Below the pieces are notes generated by a model, which worked only from the letters and a program-made list of their open reading frames with translations, was not told the DNA's origin and ran no database searches. The position numbers were made by a program, and so were the translations under genes. A DNA stretch of 64,000 nt from Mesostigma viride (lineage: Eukaryota > Streptophyta > Mesostigmatophyceae > Mesostigmatales > Mesostigmataceae): assembly GCA_009746045.1 (NCBI GenBank), contig RPFO01000103.1:1523121-1587120 (forward strand), read 5' to 3'. Of this stretch, positions 10,098 through 21,032 are shown piece after piece (the stretch's first letter is position 1; the number at the start of each line of letters is the position of its first letter).

Positions 10098-10790
10098 GCC
10101 TGTCAGCCGGGGGTAACCTGGACAGGTCCTTAGATAGTACCCCAGATAATAATTTTTGCCTGCCTGTTTTTATAACCTCTGTAGGAGCTGAATCATCCCT
10201 ACCACTACGTGTCCGTCCTCTTATGTTTTTGAATGGTGGCTTAACCATTCCCCATACTGTTGTAGACCTCTTCTTGCATGCTGATGAACTTTTGAATGTC
10301 TCTGTGTTGGTGGATAGCGGTGCGGCTAGCTCCTTTGTGAGCGAGGCCCTAGTTAGGCGTTTAGGACTAGTCCCTATCCCTCACACCAAAACTGTCACTG
10401 TCCATTATGCTGACGGTCGCACCAGTCATTCCCCGGGTACGGTGTCCCTTCCCCTGGTCATACAAGGACGTACTGTCAACCTGACGGCCACTATAGGCCC
10501 TATCACTACCGCTGATGTATTACTAGGATTAGATTGGCACCAGGATAATAAGATTACTATTAATTATGATACCATGGTCATTTGGTTTCCAGATAGCTCT
10601 TACTGGGTACCGGAACGTCATTATAGATTAGAAAATTTATCCTTGGTAGATATTACTCCTCCTACACCTGTTGATCCTCCTGTAAGACCTATACCTGAAG
10701 TATTAATGTCCAATGATGAATTGCGATCTGAACTAAAGGAATATGGATACCTATTATGTATGTTCCTTCAGTTAGAAGTACAGGAGATAC
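10084..10790 (+). pseudogene. Gyp1 protease and start of Pol, cut by CopB
   Basis: The open frame downstream of the G run carries a retropepsin domain. The active-site motif is VDSGAASSF (around 10309-10335) and the flap/second motif is VLLGLDW (around 10520-10545). This aspartic protease cleaves Gag-Pol. The frame is truncated at about 10790 by the 5' LTR of CopB; apparent codons beyond this belong to the LTR. The protein resumes as RT at about 42774. Confidence 0.85.
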
Positions 10791-11418
10791 AGTTAATATT
10801 GCCTGGCAAGCAATATTATTCGACTAAGCTACTTGGCTTGTAGAGATTCTACTTCCGGTTACTACAATCCAGAAACGGGTTCATTCTGATGAGTATTGCT
10901 CGAGATATGAGCAAGATACTGTTCTACTACATTCTACTTGGATTCGGTGATTCTACGGTGGTTCTTCAAGTGACGCGTGGCATACGACGTCTTGTCACAG
11001 TGTACGATAGGACATTTAGTCTCCGACACTGCGGTCTATTCAATGCTATTGATTAGACGTAACAAATAGTGACAGGACTTGTGCGACAGGACACTGATGT
11101 GACTATTTATGGATAACGAGTCGAGATCTGCTGGTCCAGAGTGAAGGACAGCAATATTGTGAGATGATCTGTCCTATCAGTCATCTGGATGTGACTGCGT
11201 CACAATTAGTATATAACGAGCAGGACGCTGCCACTTGGTAGCACCACTTTCCCTGCACCTGTGTCCTCGCACCTTTGGCGACGGTTCTCACGTGCCTCGT
11301 GCGTTCTGTGCTGGTAGCCATAACCAGCAACGTAAACCTATTGATTAATATAACTACTTCCTCTGTAGATATTGATCAGTGCAGGCTGAACCACAGTTCA
11401 GCCACAGTTTCGTTAACT
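10791..11418 (+). repeat. CopB 5' LTR
   Basis: Starts AGTTAATATTGCCTGGC and ends TTTCGTTAACT, so the termini are AGTTAA/TTAACT rather than TG/CA. It matches the second LTR apart from insertions there and a 4-base difference near 11176 (CCTATC versus CCTACATATC). Confidence 0.85.
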
Positions 11419-11499
11419 CGAATTACAAGCGAGTTCGTAATCTACTGATTACGGCATTGATATCTGGTGTCGGCAATTTTTACGGTGGTTTTCCATTAT

Positions 11500-12063
11500 A
11501 TGGGAAACACGCGTGAATATCGTGAGCCATCTCCCGAGCGTGCGTCGGCTCCATCGTCTTCAGGCTTTAATTTCAACGTTCAACGTACGGCATCAACTGC
11601 TGCGCTGCATTCGCGTGCTGTTCAACCTTCGCTGTCTCAAGCGCTCGTCAGCAGGCCGCCAGTTTCTAACGATCTGCATCAGTTCGTCGACGACCTTACT
11701 CAAGATTTGGAAATCCTGTCGGAAAATTCCCATATTTTCCGAAGGCTTGCAGCGTCGGGATCGGACGAACAAGCTCAAGTAATTTCGGCGCTTCGCACCT
11801 ACGGCTTGGGTGTTCTGGCGTTGGCGACAGCGTGGTCTGGAATTTCGGCGACTCTTCCGGCTGTCGCAGTTCCGATTAGCAACAACGGGTGGGCGTCGTC
11901 AGTCGACGGTATCATAAACGTCGCTGCTTCGATTCAGCGGCAATCAAACGCTGAGGAGCCAGGTGAAAACAGCGAGGGGCTTCCTGATTTATATCCGAGT
12001 ATTGTGCAGCAGATTTTGGATAACGTATTGCAGCCTCCGCGCGACGATATGCGGCTGGATTAA
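11500..12063 (+). CDS. CopB extra 5' ORF, unknown
   Basis: 187 codons from the ATG at 11500, which begins 82 bases after the LTR; an in-frame GTG at 11467 is also possible. The N-terminal third is serine-rich and low in structure. The remainder looks helical, with a hydrophobic stretch at about residues 100-125 (YGLGVLALATAWSGISATL) that could be a buried helix or a weak membrane segment. It is not recognised. A non-homologous-looking ORF occupies the same place in CopA and CopC, so an accessory 5' gene seems to be a trait of this copia group. Function unknown. Confidence 0.55.
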   Translation: MGNTREYREPSPERASAPSSSGFNFNVQRTASTAALHSRAVQPSLSQALVSRPPVSNDLHQFVDDLTQDLEILSENSHIFRRLAASGSDEQAQVISALRTYGLGVLALATAWSGISATLPAVAVPISNNGWASSVDGIINVAASIQRQSNAEEPGENSEGLPDLYPSIVQQILDNVLQPPRDDMRLD

Positions 12064-12212
12064 ATTTTCTGTTATAATTAACAGTGAATTAATTCAGGAA
12101 AATTTTGTCTTGGTTCCAGAGCTTAAGGGATTAATTTATTAATTCCCCAGCAGTATTCTTTATTCAGCATCGGCATCGGCATCGACAGTTGTCATCGGCA
12201 TTCGCAGCGACC

Positions 12213-13233
12213 ATGCAGGGTTTGGAAGACGGCGAGATACGCGGCGAACAAATGCTGCGGGGTCAGAATTTTAATCAGAATTTTAATCGTCCAGCAGCAG
12301 CAGCAGCAGAGCAACCCCGCAGAGCCAAGGCCCAGGAGGGCTTTGCTATTCTTAACCAGCTTCCCAGTCTCAAGGAGCACTGGACTGTTAAGGATAAGGA
12401 TATTACCATTAGGCACCTTAAGGGATATAAGGGCTTGTATAATGGTAACAATCCTCTGCAGGTGCTGTGTATGTCACAGTCCCAAGAGGGTGCAGAAGTA
12501 TGTAAATGACAAGTTTGAGGATGGAGATTCCTGGGAGGTTTTTCTAGCTGAGTTTGAGGTGTTCCTAGATGATAAGAGGGCTAGTGATGGCTCCTTTTGG
12601 AAGAAGGAGTACATTGATTTCAAAGCTGAGGGTCTGATTCTGCAGGCATTTGAGGATTTTCAGGAGCTCAGGCACAATTGTGCTGGCAAGGGGTATGTAG
12701 TGTCAGATGAGATTGCCATGGATGATTTCCTAGGTAGCCTGGGATTGGATGAGGTCACCTTGGATAACCTGCAGGTGCACATGCGTACATGCACCACCTG
12801 GGCTGCTATGGTGGCCAAGATCAAGGATTATTTCAGGGGCAAGTATGTGGGAGGCAAGAAGGAGGCAGACAAGGCCAGGGAGAAGCAGAAGGAGAAGGAT
12901 AAGGTGGACGTGGCAGCTGCAGCAGGGGTCAGTGTTCCCAAGGTCAAGGGCAACCAATGGGGGGGGCAGCCCTCCAACGGTTATGGCCCACCAAGGTCAG
13001 GGCCTTCCAAGCGGGGGGGCTTCCAGGCCAAGGGCTTCAGTGGCTTCAAGCGTCGTGGAGGTCCTTCCCAGGAGCAGCCAGCGGCTCAGCGTCCCAGATT
13101 TGATTTCAACAGGGTGGGGTCCCAGCGGGGACCACCTGGGGTGGGGACACCTCGTATCACATGTTATTTCTGTCACCAGCAGGGCCACATCCGTAAGGAC
13201 TGCCCTAGCTGGCGTAAGCAAAGGGGCCAAGGT
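12213..13233 (+). pseudogene. CopB Gag with zinc knuckle, frame-broken, cut by CopA
   Basis: The ATG at 12213 opens a frame (MQGLEDGEIRG...) that stops at 12509. The coding signal continues in the overlapping frame from about 12480 (KRVQKYVNDKF onward), so there is a shift near 12480. The second part has a helical capsid-like region, a basic glycine-rich stretch, and a CCHC knuckle CYFCHQQGHIRKDCP near 13158-13205. CopA inserts at 13233. After removing CopA and one AAGGT, Gag continues with GYNNPT and stops at about 21010. Gag forms the particle and binds RNA. Confidence 0.75.
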
Positions 13234-13755
13234 AGTTATTCTAGGGCTTCAGGCCTAGACTATCAGTACACGTGGCGGTGTCCCCGTCTCCCAAGTGGGA
13301 TACGGACATGGACGGTAGTGTAGTACACTGGACATATCTCTACTAGGATTTAGATCCGCACGTGCCAGGATGGGCACGTGGGTGCTAGATATTAGCACTG
13401 AGATATGTAGTGCACACGCACGTGGGTATTCACGTGGTAGGGTTTATGAGCTGTGATGCAGACCACAAGGTGGTTGCAGTGCTAGTCCTGTACGGAGGTC
13501 CTAGGGGAGGTCCAGGACCGTCCACGTAGTGCTGTTAGGCAGTCGTTGCCTGTGGGCATCGTATCAGTCCTAGCTGGAGTAGATCTAGCTGGACGGAGCC
13601 AGCACCTCATTGGTTAGCACTAGTACAGGATAGCTAGGTTACCCTAACCTACGTGCCCATGCAATCCAGCTTGGCAAGCTTGCATGGGTTGATATTATGC
13701 CAGCCATTGCATAATCCAACACACGTTCGCATCCATTTGCACGAGTGCATTAACT
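13234..13755 (+). repeat. CopA 5' LTR
   Basis: 522 bp, ends AGTTA...TAACT. It contains CACGTG-type motifs repeated near 13358, 13374, 13420 and 13430. Confidence 0.92.
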
Positions 13756-13799
13756 TGCATTTATAAAACTCTCACAGTTTTCATCTTTATCATTCCAAA

Positions 13800-15074
13800 A
13801 TGTCGAACGTTTCTGATCGTGAGGGCTCTTCGGAGTCAAGCCTGTCCCCATCGTCCGAGGATTTGGACTACCGGGCGGCAGTGCGGGGCCGGCAGGGGAG
13901 GGATGATCACGCTGGCAGCGATGCCGGCAGTGGTCGCTCGTCTTCGGACGAGGACCCGCGGTTCCTGGATCAGTTGGCGGCAAGGCCGCTGCTGTACAAT
14001 GTATGGCGTCCCAACGCACCACCGGCGGAGGGGCAGCCCACGGCACCCGAGCTGGTTACGGGGCCGGGGAGGGTGGTGCCGATAGTGGGGGACATCCCGT
14101 CAGACGGCTACGACGAGGACGAGGACCTCGTGGACCTCGAGCTGCCGGAGGACAAGGCGAAACGCGAGGAGCTGCTCCGCCGAGAGGCAGAGCGCATTCG
14201 GCAGGAGGCCCAGCTTCGCAAGGAGCTGGAGCAGCAGCGCGAGCTGGAGGCTCAGCGCGAGGCTCAGCTGCGGGCGGAGACTGAGATTGACAGAATAGCC
14301 CGGGAGCTCGCGGAGCGGCAGCTGGAGAGGGATCGAGTGGCGAGGGCGGGGCTGCGCGCGGGGCCGACAGGCGCGCGAGAGGCGCCCCCATACGTTCTCC
14401 GCAAGAAGAACGAGCTGTACACCTTTGCGCACAGGCGCACAGCGCGCTCCTTCAGGCGCATGGCTGGAGATGTGCTGCAGGAGACCGACTCGTCGGTGGA
14501 AATGCAGCCAGGAGCGCGTGGAGAGGAGCTTGTTTTGATGGACCCGGCCATGGTGGAGGCAGAGCGTCTGGCCAAGATAGAGTACGCCAGGCATTGCCAG
14601 CGGAAGGCCAAGAGGGCAATGGTGCGGTCCATGGCGGAGAACAGTCTGGCCAGGGAGCGCGCAGCACGGGAGGCGCAGCATCGGGAGATGAAGCGACTCC
14701 GTGCGAAGGCGCACGACGCAGCAGAGAAGACCCGGCGTCACCAGGCGAGGCTGGACGCGGCGATGAAGAGGTCAGAGGCGACACTGGCAACAATGGTGGG
14801 CCCGGCGAGGCGTGAGCAGGAGGCTCGGTTGGCAAGGAAGAGCAGGAGGAATGCTCGTGCCTTAGACAGGCGCATGCGCAAGGAGGAGCGGGCTCTGCGC
14901 AGGTATCAGGAGGCGGCCAGGACCTGGGCTCTGCAGGGAGAATTCGGAGATGCAATCCGGTTTGAGCGTGGTCTGGCGCCACATGAGCCGCTGCCGGAGG
15001 ACGCGGTATGGACTTTATGCGTGCCCCACAGCCAGCAAGGGCCCAGCGAGGAACGGCTTGTTAAACGCGCGTGA
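13800..15074 (+). CDS. CopA accessory 5' ORF, coiled coil, unknown
   Basis: 424 codons from the ATG at 13800, 45 bases past the LTR. Residues 1-110 are acidic and serine-rich. Residues about 115-190 and 250-380 are dense in E, R, A and Q with heptad-like spacing, indicating long coiled coils. No enzyme motif is visible. It is intact while the rest of CopA is frame-broken. Its position matches the unrelated-looking 5' ORFs in CopB and CopC. Possible roles are a structural Gag-like or RNA-binding protein; this is not established. The GC-rich opposite-strand frames here are shadows. Confidence 0.6.
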   Translation: MSNVSDREGSSESSLSPSSEDLDYRAAVRGRQGRDDHAGSDAGSGRSSSDEDPRFLDQLAARPLLYNVWRPNAPPAEGQPTAPELVTGPGRVVPIVGDIPSDGYDEDEDLVDLELPEDKAKREELLRREAERIRQEAQLRKELEQQRELEAQREAQLRAETEIDRIARELAERQLERDRVARAGLRAGPTGAREAPPYVLRKKNELYTFAHRRTARSFRRMAGDVLQETDSSVEMQPGARGEELVLMDPAMVEAERLAKIEYARHCQRKAKRAMVRSMAENSLARERAAREAQHREMKRLRAKAHDAAEKTRRHQARLDAAMKRSEATLATMVGPARREQEARLARKSRRNARALDRRMRKEERALRRYQEAARTWALQGEFGDAIRFERGLAPHEPLPEDAVWTLCVPHSQQGPSEERLVKRA

Positions 15075-15133
15075 GCGTGTTCGTGCTGGCGCAGACACAC
15101 CCCACCCCCCACCCCCCACACCCAAACACACCA

Positions 15134-16460
15134 TGCAGACCGACACGGACCTGGAGCTGGACCGCATCGCTGCACTACTCCACCAGGAGCTGGACGCAGC
15201 GGAGGCCAACCCGACCAAGCGGGCGCGGGCAGCAGAGGCAATCGAGCAACTGCTGAGGGCCGCCAAGCGGGTCCGCCAAGGAAAGTGGCAGGAGGGGTGT
15301 GGACCATCGTCTACGCCCCAGCGGTCGCATCCAGAGGAGGATGGTGATGAGGGGAAGGACGGGGGAGCACCAGGGGGGGGGCACCAGCAAGCACCGGGGG
15401 TATGGCGGGCGGCAGCAGCGCTGGAGCGACAACCCAGCAGCAGCAGCAGCAGCAGCCACAGCATCAGCAGCAGCAGCAGCAGCAGCCGCGGCAGCAACAG
15501 CAACAGCAACCGCAGCAGCAGCAGCAGCAGCAGCAACCTCAACCACAAGCGACTGTCGCTGTACCACAGCGACCCAGGTTTGATGCATCCCGTAGGGAAG
15601 ATAGGATTACCTTCCCAGGTCTAGCTGAGGGATTTGTGCAGGAGGATGCACTTGAGTTTCTTTTCAAGATAGAACACTCATGGTCCCATGATAATATCCG
15701 TGATTGGTTTCCTGCTCTTAGGGTGTCTAACACGATCCACCAATCTGCACCTAGCATAAAACAAATGGTGCAGATGTATGAGAGGAGGGCAAGCACGCCT
15801 GGGGCAGATGAGGTGCAAATCTTCACAGAATTCATAGCAGACCTAAAAGGGCTCTTGACCAAGGGGGAACACCTGCAGGCTCTCAAGGGGTTCACATGGT
15901 TGGCTTCATACAAAGTCAACAAGTCTGACTACGTACGGGACAACAAACAGTATGTCCTGTACATAGACAGGGACGAAGAGTTGAAGAAGCTCAACTCTAA
16001 GTACCTGATCCATCAGTGGCTCACCAAAGCCGAGTTAGACAAGAACACCAACGCAGTTCTGCTGGCTGGCCTTAAAGACAAGTGGGATGATTTTAGGGGG
16101 GCCATGTTGTTCATTCAGCAGAGCCTAGAACCCTTCTCCACTGTCAAGGAACCCAAGGTTAACAAAGTCCAAGGGGGGGTAGTCAGGACGGTGCAGGGCC
16201 TAGCAGGAAGAAGCTCATCAAGGAGGTGGTAGCTCAGGTCAAGGCGGTGTTCAAGGGTCCCCAGCAAGGTAAGAAGGCAGGGGGGTCATCCAAGCAGCAG
16301 GGGAAATCAGACAAGGGGGGAAAGGGGAACACAGGCAGTAAGGCAGGGCCCTCTCAGGGGCCTAGTCAAAAAGGTAAGCCTCACGACTCCACCCTTACTG
16401 CACCAGGTGCTCATGCAAGGGGCATGAGAGGGATGATTGCTGGAAGGGCAAACCCGAACT
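15134..16460 (+). pseudogene. CopA Gag, frame-broken at a G9 run
   Basis: The ATG at 15134 (MQTDTDLELDRIAALLHQEL) opens a frame that loses sense after the G9 run at 15373-15381. The coding signal continues in the frame seen from about 15402, through a glutamine tract encoded by CAG repeats. A capsid-like region follows (about 15570-16130; ITFPGLAEGFVQEDALEFLF near its start). After further shifts a CCHC knuckle, CTRCSCKGHERDDC, is encoded at about 16395-16437. A second Cys/His-rich stretch follows around 16480-16540. Gag coats and packages the RNA. Confidence 0.7.
15433..15535 (+). repeat. CAG/CAA microsatellite
   Basis: About 100 bases of interrupted CAG repeats with CAA and CCG variants, encoding polyglutamine in the Gag frame. 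Confidence 0.9.
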
Positions 16461-16639
16461 TGGATCTGATGTGGATGTGTGCCCAGGTTGCTGGGAGCCC
16501 CGCCACCCGTTACCTGCAGGGGGACGCTGCAACAAGCCCAGGAAGGGAGCCTCGACGGGGCGCACCCCAAAACAAGCCAGCACTCAGGACGACTGTAAGT
16601 CTCCTGTACCCTGGTTTCTTAATGGCCGTGTACCCTCTA

Positions 16640-17600
16640 TTTGCTCTGTATTGCCTGACAGTGAGGACGTGGATTGGGACCTGGCTTATGACATGACGTT
16701 AGCACAGGTGGCCCAAGATCCCACTATAGCCTCCTTAGATGCAGCAGCAGATAAGGTTATATCCTATGCCAGGTTAGCCCAGCAGCTACACAAGGCAATG
16801 GGGCATGAGGCAGTGGCAGAAAGGCTGGCCAATAAAATTGATGGCCGTGACCTGGAACAGATGTGCAGGCATGTCAGGAAGCACTGTGAAGCGTGCCAAC
16901 TGCATGCACCTAAACCCAAGAGATGGCATGTGGCCACCCCACCACTGGCTAGAGGAAAGCTAGTAGGGGATGTGATACACCTGGTGAAGGACACGGTGTA
17001 TTACTTGGTCCTAAAAGATGCCTGGTCTAGGTTTGTGTGATAGAACCCTTGCCAGGCATGGCCAATGAACAACTGCACAGAGCCCTGCTGATTGCACTAG
17101 CACGGTATCATCCTCAGGAAAAACTAATGCTGGATCAGCAGTTCACGTGGATACAAGATTATCCTGATCTGCCCAAGATAGACATTGCTGGGGCTCAAGA
17201 TCATGAACGCCAGGGGATGATTGAACGTACCATGCGTGCTATCAGGGACCTCATAAAGAAAAATGAGTCCAGGACAGCAGAGTCTGGGAGCTATGCTGAT
17301 AGGACAGCGTGGGCAGCTGAGGTGTGCAGAACTCTGAACACCAAACCCTCATGTCTTCTCCTTTTGGTGAAATCACACCAATTGGCCTGCAATCAGGTAG
17401 CTACTCTCAGGAGGTACTAGACCACTACAACACGCAAAGGCAACACTTGGCCAAGTTGCTGGCAAAAAAGGATAAAAGTAATGCCAGGCCTGTGTTTGAA
17501 GTGGGGGATCAGGTACTCTACTATAGGGAGGGGAAGGGAACAAAGCCCACTCTGGTAGATGGCATGGTCCAGCTGAAATCATCAGGTTGTCAGAAACAGG
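16640..17600 (+). pseudogene. CopA integrase, frame-broken
   Basis: The zinc-binding HHCC motif is visible as LHKAMGH, with CEACQLH about 36 residues later (16785-16910). The catalytic core follows with GDVIHLV. A frame change at about 17037 leads to a second part with MLDQQFTWI and ERQGMIERTMRAI, giving candidate D, D and E residues. The C-terminal part (from about 17340, a third frame) has FEVGDQVLYYREG, an SH3-like DNA-binding segment. The enzyme would insert the cDNA, but at least two frameshifts disable this copy. Confidence 0.75.
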
Positions 17601-19440
17601 TGACACGGTGACTATTCAGCATCACAGAGAGCGAATGGTTGGCAAGCATAGACTGAAGCTTTATTACCCTCCTTTGGCAGACGTGTCAGGGGTAGAATTC
17701 TTGGACATGGATTCAGAGCCTCAGTCTGGTGGGTTGGTCTCACCCAGTGAACTGGCCAGGGACATAGCTGATGCAAGCAACACAACCATAGACGCTCCTG
17801 TGTTCCTCAGTGGTGCAGCCCCACCACAGCCCAATGGTCCAACTGGGCAGGAGGAACGTGCACTGGATGAGCAGCAGGTCGCTCCTCCCTCATCTCAGGA
17901 ACAGCCACAAGTAGCAGCAGATCCTGTTGTCCCCAGGAATAAATTTGCTGAGGCTCTAAAAGCTCTACATAGAGCACACACTGCCAAGGCACAAATGGCA
18001 GCAGGTGCAGCACAAGTCAATGCTGTGGGTGAATCTAACCAGGATCCCAGTATTCTGGCAGTAGACACACAGGCACAGGTGAGCATCATCAGTGCACAAG
18101 CTGTATCTGGCCTAAGTCTGCAACGCTCGCCCTGGGCTAGAGTGTCAGATTTTTCAGGCAAAACAAAAATGGCAGTCAAAGGCCAAGTGCTAATTCCCAT
18201 TCTGGGTGTGCCCACTCCCTTCCAGGTAGTAGAGGGCTACAAGGGGAATGCACTGCTGGGGGAACCATTTGTCTCATACCCTGGAGTAGTCATCTCAGCT
18301 GGGAGGTTGAGTGTGACTGGGGTGGGGCAGGTCACCCTGGACCATTTTAAAATTCCTTTAACACAGATCAGTGATGGCCTGGAAGCAGCCATCAATGCTG
18401 TCAACATAAAATACCTCCCAGGTCAGGAACCCTGTGTTGATTCCCTCATTCATTCTCAGAAGCTACACCCCTCTGCGTTTGGGCTTGGTAGATGGGACAT
18501 AGCGTCCATGTCTCCCTTGTCCTATGATGATGTGGTCAAAGACTGTCAAACGCAGATTGGTTTTCTGAAATGGATGGAAGCCTTTAACAGGGCTAGAGAG
18601 GAATGGGTTTGTCCTGATCCACGTAGCAAGTCCCAGGTACCACCTGTAACACCGATTGAGGCACTGCCACAAGGGGCCAGAAAGCTCAGACTGAAGTTTG
18701 TCTGCAAGCATAAACCCCAGGCAGATGGGACACCTCCCATTTTTCATGCCAGACCTTGTGTCACGGAGTTCAGGGGCTCCACTGAGCTAACAGAGGCTGA
18801 ACTGTATACCCCTGGTATTCAGCAGACGTCTCTTAAGGTCCTGTTGGCCACTTTCCTTCACCATCTGAATGCTGGTAAGGACTACGTGTGTAAAGCCACT
18901 GACATTAAACGAGCCTTCCTTAAAGGCAACCCTGACATAGCCCAAAAGGTGTGGAGGGGTCAAGTCTATGTGGTAAACACTCCCAAAGTCTGGTCTGGGG
19001 ACATCAAGGAACCTCATTTAAGGCCTAACTTGGGGGTAGAAGGGCTTCAGTCAGCACCTAAAATTTTCAGGCTGTCTGCCCAAGAGGTCTTCCTGAAGCT
19101 GGGGGCCCAGTATGATGATATTGACCCTTGTTTCTTCACCATCCCTCATCCTGCTGGTATGATGATGTTTGTGTGGCATGGGGATGATCAGCTCATTACT
19201 GGTCCCAGGGCAGCTGTGGAGGATTTCATTGCTCAAGTGTCTGCTAGCTTTGAATTAGGCAAGCAGCTGGAGCTGGGGAAAGATCCTGTCAAGTTCTGTG
19301 GCATCATTCTGAACCTGTTTAAGGAGCAGAAGGAGTGGGTGTGTTCTCTCAAAGCATCCCCTGAGTATGTCATGTCTTGCAAGATGTTCTTCCCTCTGAC
19401 ATCACTCCTGATCTCTGTCCCACTATTAGGGGTAAGCTAG
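17587..19440 (+). pseudogene. CopA retropepsin-like domain and reverse transcriptase
   Basis: 617-codon open frame. After an integrase tail and a linker (residues 1-150), residues about 155-240 form a retropepsin-like domain: AVDTQAQVSII (DTQ instead of DTG), then PILGVP, then the ALLGEPF motif. RT follows: LRLKFVCKHK (fingers), TDIKRAFLKGN with the first catalytic Asp, and WHGDDQLITG with the catalytic pair as GDD near 19173. The frame runs out at 19440. The RT continues in a neighbouring frame to an RNase H. The placement of the protease-like domain after integrase is unusual for copia elements. Confidence 0.75.
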
Positions 19441-20089
19441 GTTGGCTGTGTGCCACTTGTGCTCCTCATCTGGCCGTGGTCAGCAGAGTGGATGATGATG
19501 TCTCATGGAGGTAGGGTCTAGGGCTATTAAACAGGTGTTACATGATGGCCCTCCCCTTATTCTTCATGCCTTGGATCTGTTCCAACCCATTCACATCACA
19601 TGCATGATGGACAGTTCCATGGAGTCACGGGTAGTCACTAAGGTACAAGCCAGAGAGGCAGGTCTCTTTATGTTGTCTAACCCCACTGGCAAGCAGTCTT
19701 TGGTTTCCTGGTTCAGCAGACTCCACAAGCGCAAGGCAGTCAGCAGCAATGTAGCTGAATGCCGTGCTGTGGTATCTGCTGTGTTACATGCCAGGTACTT
19801 GAACCATCTGCTGGTGTGGTTGCAGCATCAGGCTGGTAGTTATGCTGGTGTCAAATCCCATCTGCTGACTGACAGTCAATCCCTTCTCTCTTTCCTGGAC
19901 AACCCCTTGGCTGTGCACACCGATTTGGACTGGATTGTCCTCAAGCAGGAGTGTACCTATCTGGAGTCCAAGACTCACATCCGAGACCCTGACAATGCAG
20001 CAGACGCACTCACAAAAGTGCCACAGGCTGCAGGGCCTCAGTACAGAGTCCTATACACGCTGATGAACCCATACAATGGCAGAGGGTGA
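19441..20089 (+). pseudogene. CopA RT C-terminus and RNase H
   Basis: After a frame change at about 19430 the sequence GKLGWLCATCAPHL matches the end of RT in CopB and CopC. A stop at about 19515 breaks it, and the frame from 19505 carries the RNase H: MMDSSMESRVVTKV, WFSRLHKRKAVSSNVAECRAV, LTDSQS, and a terminal NAADALTKVP, the standard end of copia polyproteins. The enzyme removes RNA from the hybrid during cDNA synthesis. Confidence 0.8.
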
Positions 20090-20463
20090 AGTGCCTCAGC
20101 CTAGGGCTATTAGCACCAGATAGGAGGGTGGTCATGGGGTGCAGGGTCTGAAGTGTCCCACCCGTAAGGCTCTCTTTGCGTCATTAAAGCTTGAGGTCAG
20201 AAGGGTCCTCCTTTATTGATGGCTTGTTCTTTGTCAATAAAACGTGTGGTCATATTTTTCTGGCAATGGTTTTTCCCAACACAGGCACCCAACCAGTGGG
20301 GATGTTGTATCCAACACGGAGGAGCTATGGGCGCTTTTATAAATGCATCTCTTTCAGTGTCCTGGTTGTCCCTGTGGGAACCTTGCTTATCAGTAGTGGT
20401 TGGCATATGAGTGGGTTGTGGGAAGAGTCTTCCCCTCACTCCCCAAAGAAAAGTAATAATGGG
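20090..20463 (+). other. CopA 3' untranslated region
   Basis: 374 bases between RNase H and the 3' LTR. No gene. A purine-rich AAAGAAAAGTAATAATGGG lies directly before the LTR and is the likely plus-strand primer. Confidence 0.6.
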
Positions 20464-20985
20464 AGTTATTCTAGGGCTTCAGGCCTAGACTATCAGTACA
20501 CGTGGCGTTGTCCCCGTCTCCCAAGTGGGATACGGACATGGACGGTAGTGTAGTACACTGGACATATCTCTACTAGGATTTAGATCCGCACGTGCCAGGA
20601 TGGGCACGTGGGTGCTAGATATTAGCACTGAGATATGTAGTGCACACGCACGTGGGTATTCACGTGGTAGGGTTTATGAGCTGTGATGCAGACCACAAGG
20701 TGGTTGCAGTGCTAGTCCTGTACGGAGGTCCTAGGGGAGGTCCAGGACCGTCCACGTAGTGCTGTTAGGCAGTCGTTGCCTGTGGGCATCGTATCAGTCC
20801 TAGCTGGAGTAGATCTAGCTGGACGGAGCCAGCACCTCATTGGTTAGCACTAGTACAGGATAGCTAGGTTACCCTAACCTACGTGCCCATGCAATCCAGC
20901 TTGGCAAGCTTGCATGGGTTGATATTATGCCAGCCATTGCATAATCCAACAGACGTTCGCATCCATTTGCACGAGTGCATTAACT
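20464..20985 (+). repeat. CopA 3' LTR
   Basis: 522 bp, nearly identical to 13234-13755, followed by the AAGGT duplication. Confidence 0.93.
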
Positions 20986-21032
20986 AAGGTGGGTATAACA
21001 ACCCAACCTGACAGGCTCAGCCTTCCCTGGGC

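Larger units (their letters stand above)
13234..20985 (+). mobile_element. CopA: complete copia-like retrotransposon inside CopB
   Basis: 522-bp LTRs at 13234-13755 and 20464-20985 (AGTTATTCTAGG...GCATTAACT). They differ at only a few positions: I saw GGCGG/GGCGT near 13275 versus 20505 and ACACG/AGACG near 13721 versus 20951. The 5-bp target duplication AAGGT is at 13229-13233 and 20986-20990. The interior encodes an accessory ORF, Gag, integrase, retropepsin-like domain, RT and RNase H. It is younger than CopB because it sits in CopB gag. Confidence 0.93.

Noticed and set aside
10880..10930. Hammerhead-ribozyme-like CTGATGAG with a stem (LTR of CopB), suggesting a retrozyme
   Set aside because: The stem is followed by TGTTC rather than GAAA, and a CUGAUGA...GAAA core could not be completed. 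The sequence is better explained as part of an LTR.
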